Below are positions 1-8,604 of a stretch of 22,909 nucleotides of DNA, one piece after another. The translations under genes were made by a program, and so were the position numbers. This stretch comes from Flavobacteriales bacterium UBA7443. Lineage in GTDB: Bacteria; Bacteroidota; Bacteroidia; Flavobacteriales_D; Sanyastnellaceae. The DNA lies in assembly GCA_002477505.1 (NCBI GenBank), contig DLQB01000026.1, forward strand, positions 1 to 22,909, read 5' to 3'. Under the pieces are notes generated by a model that was not told the DNA's origin, made no database searches, and worked only from the letters and a program-made list of their open reading frames with translations. How positions within the stretch are numbered: the stretch's first letter is position 1; the number at the start of each line of letters is the position of its first letter.

Positions 1-371
1 GGCATCCACTCAGGATGATGCATGAAATTCAAGTCGTGAAATACCGGAATCTGAGGCACATGAGTTCGCCGGCTGAGCATGCCGTCTGTCGAAAGAAACA
101 CATCCGCGCTCCAGCGTTTTAGCTGGCGGGTAACAGAATAGTCAAACCAAGCGTCGTACAAGAATGGACGGCGCGCCGGCGGCAACAGCCGAACTTCCGA
201 CGCATTATTGCCATAGCAAAACTCGGTTGAGGGGGCGCGGTCAAAAATCAGCTGAAATTCGTGTTCCGGATGAGCCGAAATGAGCCGTTGGTAGCATTCG
301 TGGGTAAACCACCCGATGCCTTCCAACCGGCCCGGAATCAATAATCGTGCGTTCAATGCGATGCGCGCCAT
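1..371 (-). CDS. Glycosyltransferase, GT-B fold (GT4-like), N-terminal part only
   Basis: Partial gene that runs off the left edge of the window. It starts at an ATG on the minus strand (CAT at 369-371), and 123 codons stay open to base 1. The protein begins MARIALNARLLIPGRLEGIG, the usual first strand and glycine-rich loop of Bacteroidota family-4 glycosyltransferases. Further in it has PEHEFQLIFDR, RRPFLYDAWFDYSV and PVFHDLNFMHHPEW, which fit an N-terminal Rossmann-like acceptor domain. It probably transfers a sugar to a growing lipid-linked surface polysaccharide at the inner face of the cytoplasmic membrane. The nucleotide-sugar-binding C-terminal half is outside the window, so the donor cannot be judged. 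It diverges from the flippase gene with only 49 bases between them, consistent with one polysaccharide locus read in both directions. Confidence 0.8.
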   Translation of the reverse strand, partial: MARIALNARLLIPGRLEGIGWFTHECYQRLISAHPEHEFQLIFDRAPSTEFCYGNNASEVRLLPPARRPFLYDAWFDYSVTRQLKRWSADVFLSTDGMLSRRTHVPQIPVFHDLNFMHHPEWM

Positions 372-420
372 GGTTGCGAAGATAGGTTGACAATTCTCCG
401 CTGCATATGCCGTTATTTGC

Positions 421-1935
421 ATGCAGCATCCATGGAAATCGGTTGAGCATCTCATTTTGAAACAATTCCTCAAACATTTGTCTTGGTTGATGATTCTCAA
501 CCTCGCTGTCAAACCGGCTTATTTGCTGATCATTGACACCAAAATTCAGGACTTGCTCGGGCCGGAAGAGTTTGGCCGGTACTTTCCGCTGCTGAGCCTT
601 TCCATCTTGCTCAACATCCTCTTAGATGCAGGGTTAGCGAATCATATGACGCGCCTCATCTCGGGCAATCCGAATGAGATTCATCAAGCTTTCCAACGAG
701 GCTGGCGCACGAAGAGCGTGCTCTTCCCGGCGTACTTTGTTCTGCTCATGTCGATTGGATGGCTACTGGGCTGGAGGGGTGAATCACTGATTTGGCTGGC
801 CTGGATCGGGATCAACCAGGCGTTGCTTAGTGCCATCCTATACATCCGTGCAGGCCTGCAAGGCATTGGCGCTCATCGCTCCGATGCGTGGGTATCGGTA
901 GGCGATCGGAGCATGCTTTTCCTCTCCATGGGAGCGCTCATCTTTTCATTTGAACGATTCGAGCTTACATGGCTTTTAATGGGCACCTCTGTGGCGTTAT
1001 TCCTCACGTGCATCATTGCACTTTGGCGACTGAAGAAACAAGCCTTGTTCGTCGACCGGTTGCCGTCACCACTCGGGGATGGATCGGCGAGAAACATACA
1101 AGAAGACCTAAAATCCGGATGGCCCTACGCCCTCCTGTTTTTATTGATGATGACGTACCATCGGGTCGATGGAATCATGCTCGAACGGTTGGCGCCTGAC
1201 GGCGCGATTCAAGCCGGTTGGTACGCAATGAGTTACCGGTTCTTTGAAGCGGCCAATATGATTGGCTTCTTGTGTGCGACATTACTGCTCCCCTATTTCA
1301 CACGCATGCTCGCGCAACGTGCAGATGTGCGACCGCTTGCCCGTTCCATGAGCAGCGTGTTGCTCGCAGTCGGTGCTTCCATTGCTTGGGCGTCGTGGTT
1401 TTTCCCCGAAGCATTTCTCGGTGCATTTTACGATTACGAGATTCAAGCAGCTGCAGGAATCCTTCCTTGGCTCATGATTTCATTCGCTGTTTTTGCTCAA
1501 GGCTATGTTTTCAGCACCTTGCTCACTGCCAGAGGAGATCTGCGTGTTTTGAATCGCATGGCGGCCGCTGGTGCATTGCTCAATATCACATTGAATGCGT
1601 GGTGGCTCAGCCAGGCATCTGCCACAAACGGCGGGATGGGTTGTGCCATTATTAGCGCCATCACACAAGGAGCGATGGTCGGAGGCCAGATTTATTTCTC
1701 CTTGCGCAATCACCCTGGAAGGCAGTGGTGGAAGCTGCTCCGCGCCCTGCTCCTGCATTCATTGGCCTGCTTTGCAATATGCAGCCTTCTAGCGCGTTGG
1801 GGAATCAACCCCAAACAAGCACTTTGGATCGCTCTGATCGGATGCCTCGCAGCTGGCTTGCTGCCGGGCGTCATTGATTTCCGATCCATGAAGAAGATGC
1901 TGTCCGAGAAGATGAATACCTTTGCCGACTCGTAG
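421..1935 (+). CDS. Polysaccharide flippase, Wzx/MATE-MVF superfamily
   Basis: A 504-residue, strongly hydrophobic protein with about 12-14 predicted membrane helices spread along its whole length. The first helix region (about residues 20-40, LSWLMILNLAVKPAYLL) and the following GPEEFGRYFPLLSLSILL segment are typical of the RfbX/Wzx oligosaccharide flippase family. Such proteins move undecaprenyl-linked sugar repeat units across the inner membrane. Context supports this: it is followed at 15 bases by a chain-length regulator and then a polymerase/ligase. The ATG at 421 is taken as the start because the first helix needs the upstream residues. A TTG at 457 or an ATG at 490 are weaker alternatives. 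No Shine-Dalgarno sequence is visible, as usual in Bacteroidota. The substrate cannot be told from the sequence. Confidence 0.85.
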   Translation: MQHPWKSVEHLILKQFLKHLSWLMILNLAVKPAYLLIIDTKIQDLLGPEEFGRYFPLLSLSILLNILLDAGLANHMTRLISGNPNEIHQAFQRGWRTKSVLFPAYFVLLMSIGWLLGWRGESLIWLAWIGINQALLSAILYIRAGLQGIGAHRSDAWVSVGDRSMLFLSMGALIFSFERFELTWLLMGTSVALFLTCIIALWRLKKQALFVDRLPSPLGDGSARNIQEDLKSGWPYALLFLLMMTYHRVDGIMLERLAPDGAIQAGWYAMSYRFFEAANMIGFLCATLLLPYFTRMLAQRADVRPLARSMSSVLLAVGASIAWASWFFPEAFLGAFYDYEIQAAAGILPWLMISFAVFAQGYVFSTLLTARGDLRVLNRMAAAGALLNITLNAWWLSQASATNGGMGCAIISAITQGAMVGGQIYFSLRNHPGRQWWKLLRALLLHSLACFAICSLLARWGINPKQALWIALIGCLAAGLLPGVIDFRSMKKMLSEKMNTFADS

Positions 1936-1950
1936 CTCCAATCCCATCGC

Positions 1951-2952
1951 ATGAATTCAACCGATTCCACGCTCAACTCCACTCACTTGCTTCGCTTCAT
2001 CTTCGACCGACGCAGGACCTTTTTAATCATCGGCACCATCGCGGCGGCGCTTTCATCTGTGGCTGCAATGCTGATGGAAGAGCAATTCAAATCCACGGTC
2101 ATCATGTTCGCAACGCCACAGCACTCCATTGGCGAGCAATTCTACGAAGAAGTCAAACGAAACGATTTGTTGGAATATGGCGAAACAGAAGATGCGGAAC
2201 GCCTGCTTCAAATCCTCAATTCCGACCGAATTCGCACCCGCATCATCGCCAAATACGACTTGTGGAAACACTATGACATTGAGCGGTCCACGCCAGGAGC
2301 TCAATCCCTTTTGGGCAAGGAATACAACTCCAACGTCGATGCACGGTTGACGCGCTATGGGTCCATCGAGGTAGCAGTCTTCGACCGAGACCCCCGTCAA
2401 GCTGCTGATATGGCGAATGACATCGCTTTCCTTGCGGATTCAGTAGCCAATCGCCTTCGGAATGAACGGGCTCAGGAAGCCTTGGTTTATGCGGGTTCGT
2501 CGCTGAATCAGGTGCAAGATGAAATCGAGCGCATGGAAGAGCAACTCGGCCGACTTTATGAGTTGGGGATCTACGACTTCGCCACTCAAATCGAAGGGTT
2601 GAACGAACAGTATGCCACTGCGATTGCAAAAGGTGCGACCGCGAATGCAGAGAAAATTCGAAAGCAAATGGCCGAGATTTCAACGCATGCCAACGATTTC
2701 AACAAGCTGACCAACCTCATCGAAGCGGCCTACGAGCGGGAAGCAATTCTGAAGAAACGATTCGAATTGATGAAGCTTGATGCCGAAACGCAAATGCCTT
2801 CTGCTTTTGTGGTGGACTACGCCACTCCTGCTGACAAAAAAGCCAAGCCCATCCGTTGGTTGATCGTCGTCATGAGTGTGGTGAGTACTTTGGCACTTGC
2901 TCTGCTCATCATGCTCGGTGCAGAAAACTTAAAGGAGCCACAGGCGGCATGA
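1951..2952 (+). CDS. Chain-length determinant protein, Wzz family
   Basis: A 333-residue inner-membrane protein with the Wzz layout: a short cytoplasmic N-terminus, a membrane helix at about residues 23-41, a long periplasmic part that is coiled-coil-like between about 160 and 270 (acidic/basic heptad-like runs such as QVQDEIERMEEQLGRLYELG), and a second helix at about 303-323. Just before the second helix is the proline-containing stretch ATPADKKAKP, typical of the family. Wzz proteins form rings that set the number of repeat units added by Wzy. No tyrosine kinase domain is fused and no kinase gene follows, so this is the short, O-antigen-like type. Its stop codon overlaps the start of the next gene (ATGA), so the two are probably translationally coupled. 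Confidence 0.85.
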   Translation: MNSTDSTLNSTHLLRFIFDRRRTFLIIGTIAAALSSVAAMLMEEQFKSTVIMFATPQHSIGEQFYEEVKRNDLLEYGETEDAERLLQILNSDRIRTRIIAKYDLWKHYDIERSTPGAQSLLGKEYNSNVDARLTRYGSIEVAVFDRDPRQAADMANDIAFLADSVANRLRNERAQEALVYAGSSLNQVQDEIERMEEQLGRLYELGIYDFATQIEGLNEQYATAIAKGATANAEKIRKQMAEISTHANDFNKLTNLIEAAYEREAILKKRFELMKLDAETQMPSAFVVDYATPADKKAKPIRWLIVVMSVVSTLALALLIMLGAENLKEPQAA

Positions 2953-4400
2953 TTCCAACCGCGAGGATACCTCGGTATTTTTATCCGGCCACAGGAGCCT
3001 ACGCGGCCCTGCTCGCCCTCGCTTTTTATTTCGAATTTCCCTGGCTCGCCCTTTCACCACTTGTGATTGGCGTCGGCTGGATGGCGTTTCATCGACTGGA
3101 TGCCTTGATGCTTTTTTTGGTGGCTTGCGTTCCCCTGAGCCTCAGCCTGGAAGATCTTGAACTTGGTGGAATTGGCGCTTATCTGCCAACTGAACCGTTG
3201 CTCGCAGGTGTTCTCGTATTGTTTTTCTTCAAGTCCGTTTCCGGTTGGCCGGTTCACCCTACCGTACTAAAGCATCCCCTTTCCCGCTGGGTGCAATGTT
3301 CGCTGTTGTGGATTGGAATAACCGCAATCGTGAGCTCCCATCCTCTCGTTTCTTTCAAATTTCTGGCGGCAAGGCTTTGGTTTGTGGTGGGATTCTTTTG
3401 GGTCCTGGGAGAAATGTTCCGGACGCAAAAAGCGCAACGCCATCAATTTATCCTGGCTTATGCATTCCCACTTTGCGCCGTCATAGTCTATACGCTCGTG
3501 AGGCATGCTGGCTTCGGCTTTGAAAAAGATGCCGGACACTGGGTCATGAAACCATTCTACAAGGACCACACGTCATACGGCGCGGTACTTGCCATGGTAA
3601 TTCCTCCTATGCTCGCGCTCCTCAGCTGGAAACGGTTCTCCGCCTTTGTGAAAGCGATGATTGGTGTCGCACTCGTCATCTTATGCCTAGGGTTAGTCTT
3701 TTCCTACACCCGCGCGGCATGGGTGTCGCTTGCAGCTGTGGGGGCACTTTGGGGCCTAATGAAGGCGGGCATACAACTCAAAACACTCTTAATCGTGGGC
3801 TTCGCAAGCTTGGCGTTTTTGTGGTTTGCACAAGACTCCTTGCTCATTCAATTGGAGCGAAATCGCCAAGATTCTTCGGATGATCTAACGGAACATGTGG
3901 AGTCCATTTCCAATGTTTCAAGCGACGCATCCAACCTCGAAAGGCTGAATCGCTGGAATGCGGCCTTAGCGATGTTTCAAGAACGGCCATTGGTGGGCTG
4001 GGGACCCGGAAGTTATCAATTCGAGTACGCCCCATTTCAACGCTCCGAAGATCAAACAATCATTAGCACGAATAATGCAGACGGGGGCAATGCCCACAGC
4101 GAATACCTCGGGCCATTGGCGGAACAAGGTGTACCTGGCTTAGTGTTCGTTCTCGGGCTCTTGGGTTTTTGTTTGCACTTGGGCTTCAAGCTGCACCGCC
4201 AACTGAATGATTCAGAGCAAGCGCGACTGGCGATGGGGGTTTTCCTCGGACTGATGACCTACTTCGTGCACGGGGTGCTGAACAATTACCTCGACACAGA
4301 CAAAGCGAGCGCCCTTTTTTGGGGGTTTTTCGCGCTGCTTTTGGTCTGGGATCGAACCCTAACGGACAAAGACGAGCAAAAAAGTGCAGCTGCCTCCTGA
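2949..4400 (+). CDS. O-antigen polymerase/ligase (Wzy/WaaL, Wzy_C family)
   Basis: A 483-residue polytopic membrane protein with about 11-12 helices. Two Wzy_C/WaaL hallmarks are visible: FSYTRAAWVSL with Arg255 (a conserved periplasmic-loop arginine), and, after a large hydrophilic loop, RPLVGWGPGSY followed by NAHSEYLGPLAEQG with His383. In this family the large loop holds the catalytic surface that polymerises or ligates undecaprenyl-PP-linked glycans in the periplasm. Polymerase and ligase cannot be told apart by sequence alone. The start chosen is the ATG at 2949, which overlaps the wzz stop in an ATGA. An in-frame ATG at 2856 would read far into wzz and is rejected. AAAGGAG at 2931-2937 is a possible, rather distant ribosome-binding site. 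Confidence 0.85.
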   Translation: MIPTARIPRYFYPATGAYAALLALAFYFEFPWLALSPLVIGVGWMAFHRLDALMLFLVACVPLSLSLEDLELGGIGAYLPTEPLLAGVLVLFFFKSVSGWPVHPTVLKHPLSRWVQCSLLWIGITAIVSSHPLVSFKFLAARLWFVVGFFWVLGEMFRTQKAQRHQFILAYAFPLCAVIVYTLVRHAGFGFEKDAGHWVMKPFYKDHTSYGAVLAMVIPPMLALLSWKRFSAFVKAMIGVALVILCLGLVFSYTRAAWVSLAAVGALWGLMKAGIQLKTLLIVGFASLAFLWFAQDSLLIQLERNRQDSSDDLTEHVESISNVSSDASNLERLNRWNAALAMFQERPLVGWGPGSYQFEYAPFQRSEDQTIISTNNADGGNAHSEYLGPLAEQGVPGLVFVLGLLGFCLHLGFKLHRQLNDSEQARLAMGVFLGLMTYFVHGVLNNYLDTDKASALFWGFFALLLVWDRTLTDKDEQKSAAAS

Positions 4401-4409
4401 GGCAAGCAA

Positions 4410-5630
4410 TCAGTGAAACCGGACGACCATGAGGGCCGTGTCATCAAAACTGGGCTCCTCTCCCTTGAAGCCCTTGACGGAGTCTATGAGCGCTGTTTGA
4501 ACATCCTTCACCGGCATTCCCCGTCTTTCACGAAGGATGTCTTCCATTCGTTGCATTCCGTACGGCACTCCTTCCTCATTCTCTTGCTCCACCAATCCAT
4601 CGGTGAAACACACCAAAGTGGAATCACGATCAAGCTGCACAACGCCTGTTTCCAATGAAGGAATCTCCCGGAACATTCCCAATCCCACAGATCCCAACTC
4701 CAACTGCTGCGTCTTGCCATCTGCGAGCATGATGAGAGGTGGATTGTGTCCGCAATTCACGTATTGAAGTTCGCGCTTCCTGCGGTGATAAACCGCAGCA
4801 AACACCGTAATGTACTTTTCTCCCTTGGCATTCTCTGAGACCCGCTCATTCAAACGATTGACGACGCTTACCAAATCATCAGGCTCGTATTGAAAGCTCG
4901 CACGGAGGTTGGCTTGGAAATTCGACATAAGAAAAGCCGCGGCAATTCCCTTTCCACTGACGTCTGCCATGCAAAACACCATGCGATCTTCGTCCACGGT
5001 GAAAACGTCGTAATAGTCTCCTCCAACTTCCAAATGAGGCTTATAAAATGCCGCGACATCCACATCGCGATCGGTCGGCCATTCGGTTGGCACGAGCATG
5101 GATTGCATGGTTGCAGCGAGCTCCAATTCTCGGCGTGTAGCTTCCTGACTGGCGCGCTCCAATTCAAGCCGCTGATTTTGCAACGCTACCACCAAAACAT
5201 TGGTCAGTGTTTGGATAAAATTCAAGTGCTTCACCACCGGACTTACTCCCTGTCCCTCTTGCGTGTCGCCCGCCAGGAGATAAGCCAATGGCTGGTCATT
5301 GTGGAGCACTGGAATGACCACATCAAACTGCTCTTTCCCAGCAGTTGAACTTAGAAAAACCTCCCCCTTCTGTTCAAAAAAAGCAGCGTCTTGGACTTCG
5401 GGAACATCTCCCTCGATCCCATTCACCAGAAGGCAACGCCAATCGCCATCAAACGCATAAAGCACCAAGCGATGAATCCCGAGGTGCTCTGCTAGGCTCG
5501 CACGGAACTTATCAAGCAGGTCCTCTTCTGAGGCCCGATCGTTGATTCCTTGGGTGACATCAAGAAGAGCGCTCAGTTTATAGTCCTGAAGTTCTAAGCG
5601 TTGCTCCAAACGTTGAATGCTGTGCGCCAT
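4410..5630 (-). CDS. GAF-SpoIIE serine phosphatase (RsbU-like PP2C)
   Basis: A 406-residue cytoplasmic protein. Residues about 20-150 look like a GAF sensor domain, about 150-178 form a charged helical linker, and the C-terminal 220 residues are a SpoIIE/RsbU-type PP2C phosphatase. The metal-binding acids are all present: GGDYYD (203-208), ADVSGKG (222-228), FTDG (342-345) and DDTA (396-399). The catalytic core therefore looks intact. Family members usually dephosphorylate an anti-anti-sigma factor in a partner-switching cascade, but no such factor, anti-sigma kinase or sigma gene lies in this window, so the target is unknown. Translation starts 2 bases after the efp stop codon, so it is almost certainly co-transcribed with efp. 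It is convergent with the polysaccharide operon, with 9 bases between stop codons. Confidence 0.88.
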   Translation of the reverse strand: MAHSIQRLEQRLELQDYKLSALLDVTQGINDRASEEDLLDKFRASLAEHLGIHRLVLYAFDGDWRCLLVNGIEGDVPEVQDAAFFEQKGEVFLSSTAGKEQFDVVIPVLHNDQPLAYLLAGDTQEGQGVSPVVKHLNFIQTLTNVLVVALQNQRLELERASQEATRRELELAATMQSMLVPTEWPTDRDVDVAAFYKPHLEVGGDYYDVFTVDEDRMVFCMADVSGKGIAAAFLMSNFQANLRASFQYEPDDLVSVVNRLNERVSENAKGEKYITVFAAVYHRRKRELQYVNCGHNPPLIMLADGKTQQLELGSVGLGMFREIPSLETGVVQLDRDSTLVCFTDGLVEQENEEGVPYGMQRMEDILRERRGMPVKDVQTALIDSVKGFKGEEPSFDDTALMVVRFH

Positions 5631-5632
5631 CT

Positions 5633-6196
5633 TTACTTTTTAACGCGCTCGACGTATTCTTTTTTGCGGGTGTCCACTTTCACGTGATCCCCAATATTGA
5701 TAAACAAAGGCACGCGAATCTCCACTCCGGTATCCGTGGTTGCTGGTTTCAGGGTATTCGTGGCAGTATCGCCTTTGATTCCTGGCTCTGTGTACGATAT
5801 CTCCGCCTCGACTTGGGTGGGCAACTCGCAGCTTAGCACACGTTCTTCGTCCGCTTGGAATTGAATCTGACAAACCAATCCATCCTTCAAAAATTCAGGC
5901 GCATTGATCGCGGATCGTTCCACTGGAATTTGCTCGAATGTCTCGAGGTTCATGAAATGGTATTGATCGTCATTGTACAGAAATTGATATTCCCGCACTT
6001 CAATCCGCACGGGGTCAATTTTGACCCCCGCATTGAACGTATGATCCACCACTTTCCCCGTGCTCAAGTTCTTCAGTTTGGTGCGCACGAATGCCGCACC
6101 TTTTCCGGGTTTCACATGAAGGAATTCAATGATTTGCCACAATCCATTATTGTGATTGATGACCAATCCATTCTTAATGTCTGAAGTTGTTGCCAT
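5633..6196 (-). CDS. efp: Translation elongation factor P
   Basis: A 187-residue protein, the normal EF-P length, with the three beta-barrel (KOW/OB/OB) layout. EF-P binds between the ribosomal P and E sites and relieves stalling at proline runs. The tip loop of domain I reads HVKPGKGAAF, with Lys32 at the position that meets the P-site tRNA. Domain II contains QFLYNDDQYHFMNLETFEQ and the C-terminus has the conserved GDTATNTLKPATTDTG and VPLFINIGD stretches. The lysine is present, but no known modification gene (epmA/epmB, earP, ymfI) lies nearby, so its modification state is open. The gene lies 25 bases after the upstream barrel gene and directly before the phosphatase gene, so an operon is likely, though a separate promoter candidate sits just upstream. 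Confidence 0.96.
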   Translation of the reverse strand: MATTSDIKNGLVINHNNGLWQIIEFLHVKPGKGAAFVRTKLKNLSTGKVVDHTFNAGVKIDPVRIEVREYQFLYNDDQYHFMNLETFEQIPVERSAINAPEFLKDGLVCQIQFQADEERVLSCELPTQVEAEISYTEPGIKGDTATNTLKPATTDTGVEIRVPLFINIGDHVKVDTRKKEYVERVKK

Positions 6197-6210
6197 GTTG
6201 GAGATTTAGG

Positions 6211-6240
6211 CGAATATACCATTACAAATTAAGCATCAAA
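6211..6240 (-). promoter_or_regulatory. Candidate efp promoter (Bacteroidota -33/-7 type)
   Basis: Read on the minus strand, TTTG (6237-6240) is followed after 18 bases by TATATTCG (6211-6218). This matches the Bacteroidota -33 TTTG exactly and the -7 motif TAnnTTTG at 5 of 6 fixed positions. It overlaps the end of the upstream barrel gene and would leave a leader of fewer than 15 bases before the efp ATG. The match is imperfect and short, so the call is tentative. Confidence 0.3.
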
Positions 6241-7853
6241 CGGAATTGAATTTCACTTTGTGCATAGGCCAATGTCGAAAGACCGGGCAATCGCTCGGTT
6301 GGATTTCGTTCATTGCTCTTGAATCCGATCAGTTGGATCTTCCATTTTGATTTGAATTTTCGAGTGATCCGAAATGCGGCTCGCGTCCCGTGGTGATGCA
6401 TGCCATGCATCCGAATGCCATCAAAGGCAGGCGTAACGAAATACCCCACCTGGCTCGGCTCCATTTTCCATTGAGCGATACTTAATTTCACATCGTACCC
6501 ACGGACTTCTCCTCCCCAAATGCACGCCCAGCCCAAACCATCTCGGGCACGATCAGGGCACCATTCCAATCGAATGTTTCCCGCGTACGCTTCATCCTCA
6601 AACCTCCAGCGCAAGCCGATTCTACGATGGGAAGGCTCAAGCGCTGAATGCACGGACTCGAGCTGCCATCGGATGTGCAGCTCAAATCGGTGCTGATCGA
6701 TCGAACTGGAAACAGCACTTGCTCGCACCGTTTGTCGGAAAGCGTTTTCAATGGACTCGATTTCCATCAAAAACCGCGTTCGCAAATCCCCTTCACGGAG
6801 CAACCACTGCATGCCCATCGTCACCTCCTTTTCATCCCATTGATGAGGCATCTGCTTCTCGTGATCAGGGATTGCTCCGTTTATAAGTTTAACCATCCCA
6901 AATCCATCCCAGCCCCTGCCAATGGACCTTAGCCACGTACTCTTAAAAGCCTGAACATCGGTCCTCGGGGCGCATTCGAACGACCATTGCCAGCCCTTAC
7001 TCGTACCAAAAGCAAAAGCACTGCCCAGCCAAGAAGCCGCTGCACTTGCACCGGGGGCTGCGGCCATCCAGCCGCGCTCACCGACCAAACCAACCGTCCC
7101 CCATTGACATGGCTTCCATGCCACAACTGCCCAACGTGGCTGCCGAACCATTCCATCGCTACTGATACTCAACGACCAACCACCCAGACGAGCAGAACAA
7201 GCCAATCCGGTGCGCATTCCCGAAGAAACATTGCCCCATGCCGGCGCAAAATCATAATGCACCGGAACCGCAAAGGCAGGGGACAAAAGACTTGAAAACA
7301 GCATGGCTTCTTTCTGAATCAATCGATTGCCCCAGCCCAGCTTGTGGGTTCCCAAAAGCAATCGAACATTGCGAGCAGGGCGAAATTGAATGTATCCCGT
7401 CAGTCGATTTTGGGTCCTAGTTTCTTGGCTCGAATGCCGCAATGGACCATCCCAACGCATGGCCCATTTTCCGGGATTTTTCAATCGCAAGGATTGCGAA
7501 GACGCCGTCGATTTTGGGTTGATTCGCACATCGAAACTGGGGGCAGAACGCTTGCTCATAATGGCCGAATTCTGTCCGGTACATAGCGCAATCCATGGCC
7601 CGGCGCGCAGCAGTTGCTGTCGGGTCTCCAAAGACAATCCTAAAATGGCTGCAACCTCTTCGGGGATAATGGGCCTCCCTTTCCGCTCGATGTATTGGAT
7701 AATATATTCTCCTTCAGAAGGCAGCCAATCCCCCAAAAGAACTTGCTCTGCGACAAACGAACGAAAAGCTGCTTCTTGGCCTTTGCCTTCCAAGCCTGCA
7801 TGCAGCGCACACCCCAATAAAATGCATAACCCGCGAATATTCCTGCCTTTCAT
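6222..7853 (-). CDS. Secreted helix-hairpin-helix-like plus beta-barrel protein
   Basis: A 543-residue protein when started at the ATG at 7853. That start gives a short signal peptide (MKGRNIRGLCILLGCALHAG) and an ATGA overlap with the preceding gene; an in-frame ATG at 8105 would add 84 unlikely residues inside that gene. After the signal, residues about 40-85 (LPSEGEYIIQYIERKGRPI, PEEVAAILGLS) resemble the degenerate helix-hairpin-helix segment found at the N-terminus of a large, poorly characterised Bacteroidota family. The rest is rich in alternating hydrophobic/aromatic strands (RNVRLLLGTHKLGWGNRL, and the end QSEIQFRLMLNL), as in outer-membrane barrels. Many Trp and Arg residues are unusual. 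Function unknown; an outer-membrane location is inferred from the strand pattern and from nearby ostA. Confidence 0.6.
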   Translation of the reverse strand: MKGRNIRGLCILLGCALHAGLEGKGQEAAFRSFVAEQVLLGDWLPSEGEYIIQYIERKGRPIIPEEVAAILGLSLETRQQLLRAGPWIALCTGQNSAIMSKRSAPSFDVRINPKSTASSQSLRLKNPGKWAMRWDGPLRHSSQETRTQNRLTGYIQFRPARNVRLLLGTHKLGWGNRLIQKEAMLFSSLLSPAFAVPVHYDFAPAWGNVSSGMRTGLACSARLGGWSLSISSDGMVRQPRWAVVAWKPCQWGTVGLVGERGWMAAAPGASAAASWLGSAFAFGTSKGWQWSFECAPRTDVQAFKSTWLRSIGRGWDGFGMVKLINGAIPDHEKQMPHQWDEKEVTMGMQWLLREGDLRTRFLMEIESIENAFRQTVRASAVSSSIDQHRFELHIRWQLESVHSALEPSHRRIGLRWRFEDEAYAGNIRLEWCPDRARDGLGWACIWGGEVRGYDVKLSIAQWKMEPSQVGYFVTPAFDGIRMHGMHHHGTRAAFRITRKFKSKWKIQLIGFKSNERNPTERLPGLSTLAYAQSEIQFRLMLNL

Positions 7854-8587
7854 TTTCGAAAATCCATGCGCCAACTCCACAGCCAAAGCCCCAGAAAATT
7901 TGAATGCGTGATTCCGATCCATTGGCGTCTTTTGCCTTTCTCCCACCCCGCATCGAGTCCGAACGAAAGCGGCAGGGGTTGGACCCTGAGTCGCATTGAT
8001 TTGCCTTTGGTCAGCGCCCACATCCACTGAATATGCAATCGAGAAGCGGGATGTCCCCACAGGAAAAAAGCTGAAAACGCCCCCTGCCTGTGCCGCTTGG
8101 TCCACTGAAGCCCTCCATCAAACTCGCCACGTTCTTGAACCCCCAACAGCTGTCCTTGATTGGTGCCACGAACAAAAGCAGCCAACTTGGAGCCATCTGC
8201 CATTCCCCGATTCACTTGCAAAAACACAGGGAAATCCATCGAAAATGCCGTTCCATTTGACCATGAATGAACCCCAAGTCCCAATCCCAGTGCAATCGCC
8301 CAGTCCTCATCAAGGGGAAGTGAATAAGCCAGTAAAGCCTTGCACGTCGCATGCGTGGAGATGGAAACGAACTGAGCTACGGCCCCAAATCCACGGTTGG
8401 TCTTTACGGAAGCGAAACCGTGATAAGCCGATTGCAGAGGCTGCAAATCGAACGCAAAAGTGCTGGGCTCCTGGAGGGGGAATAGTGGGGGAATTCCCGG
8501 TAATTGTGCCCCCACACTCCCCGTCTTTAACACAACCAAAATCAACACATGCATCCGCACATCATTCCGATTCCTCCCCGTTTTCAT
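7850..8587 (-). CDS. Secreted probable small beta-barrel protein, function unknown
   Basis: A 245-residue protein from the ATG at 8587. The start is chosen because it gives a signal peptide (basic MKTGRNRNDVR, hydrophobic core MHVLILVVL, likely cleavage after GSVGA) and because a purine-rich ribosome-binding stretch lies just upstream. An ATG at 8650 has neither feature. The mature part is full of amphipathic strand-like segments with aromatic ends (FAFDLQPLQSAYHGFASV, WAIALGLGLGVHSW, RLHIQWMWAL) and ends in WSWRMDFRK. This suggests an outer-membrane barrel. It overlaps the next gene by ATGA, so both products are probably made together. From memory, Bacteroidota often place a small PorV/PorQ-like barrel gene before this type of helix-hairpin-helix barrel gene; the resemblance here is weak. 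Confidence 0.55.
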   Translation of the reverse strand: MKTGRNRNDVRMHVLILVVLKTGSVGAQLPGIPPLFPLQEPSTFAFDLQPLQSAYHGFASVKTNRGFGAVAQFVSISTHATCKALLAYSLPLDEDWAIALGLGLGVHSWSNGTAFSMDFPVFLQVNRGMADGSKLAAFVRGTNQGQLLGVQERGEFDGGLQWTKRHRQGAFSAFFLWGHPASRLHIQWMWALTKGKSMRLRVQPLPLSFGLDAGWEKGKRRQWIGITHSNFLGLWLWSWRMDFRK

Positions 8588-8604
8588 CGCCTCTTTTCCT
8601 TCCC
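8588..8604 (-). promoter_or_regulatory. Purine-rich ribosome-binding stretch that sets the start at 8587
   Basis: On the minus strand the 17 bases before the ATG read GGGAAGGAAAAGAGGCG, with GGAAGG and AGAGG elements. Most genes in this window have nothing like it, as expected for Bacteroidota. It supports the 8587 start over the upstream ATG. Whether these ribosomes really use it as a Shine-Dalgarno sequence is not known. Confidence 0.4.

Noticed and set aside
2856..2948. In-frame upstream ATG extending the polymerase/ligase gene into wzz
   Set aside because: It would overlap wzz by 97 bases, while the ATG at 2949 forms a normal ATGA overlap and begins the protein close to its first membrane helix.
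4389..4402. TGCCTCCTGAGGCA hairpin at the end of the polymerase/ligase gene as a terminator
   Set aside because: Short stem, inside coding sequence, with no T-run after it.
7854..8105. 84-residue N-terminal extension of the helix-hairpin-helix barrel gene
   Set aside because: It lies wholly inside the preceding gene and would bury the signal peptide that begins at 7853.
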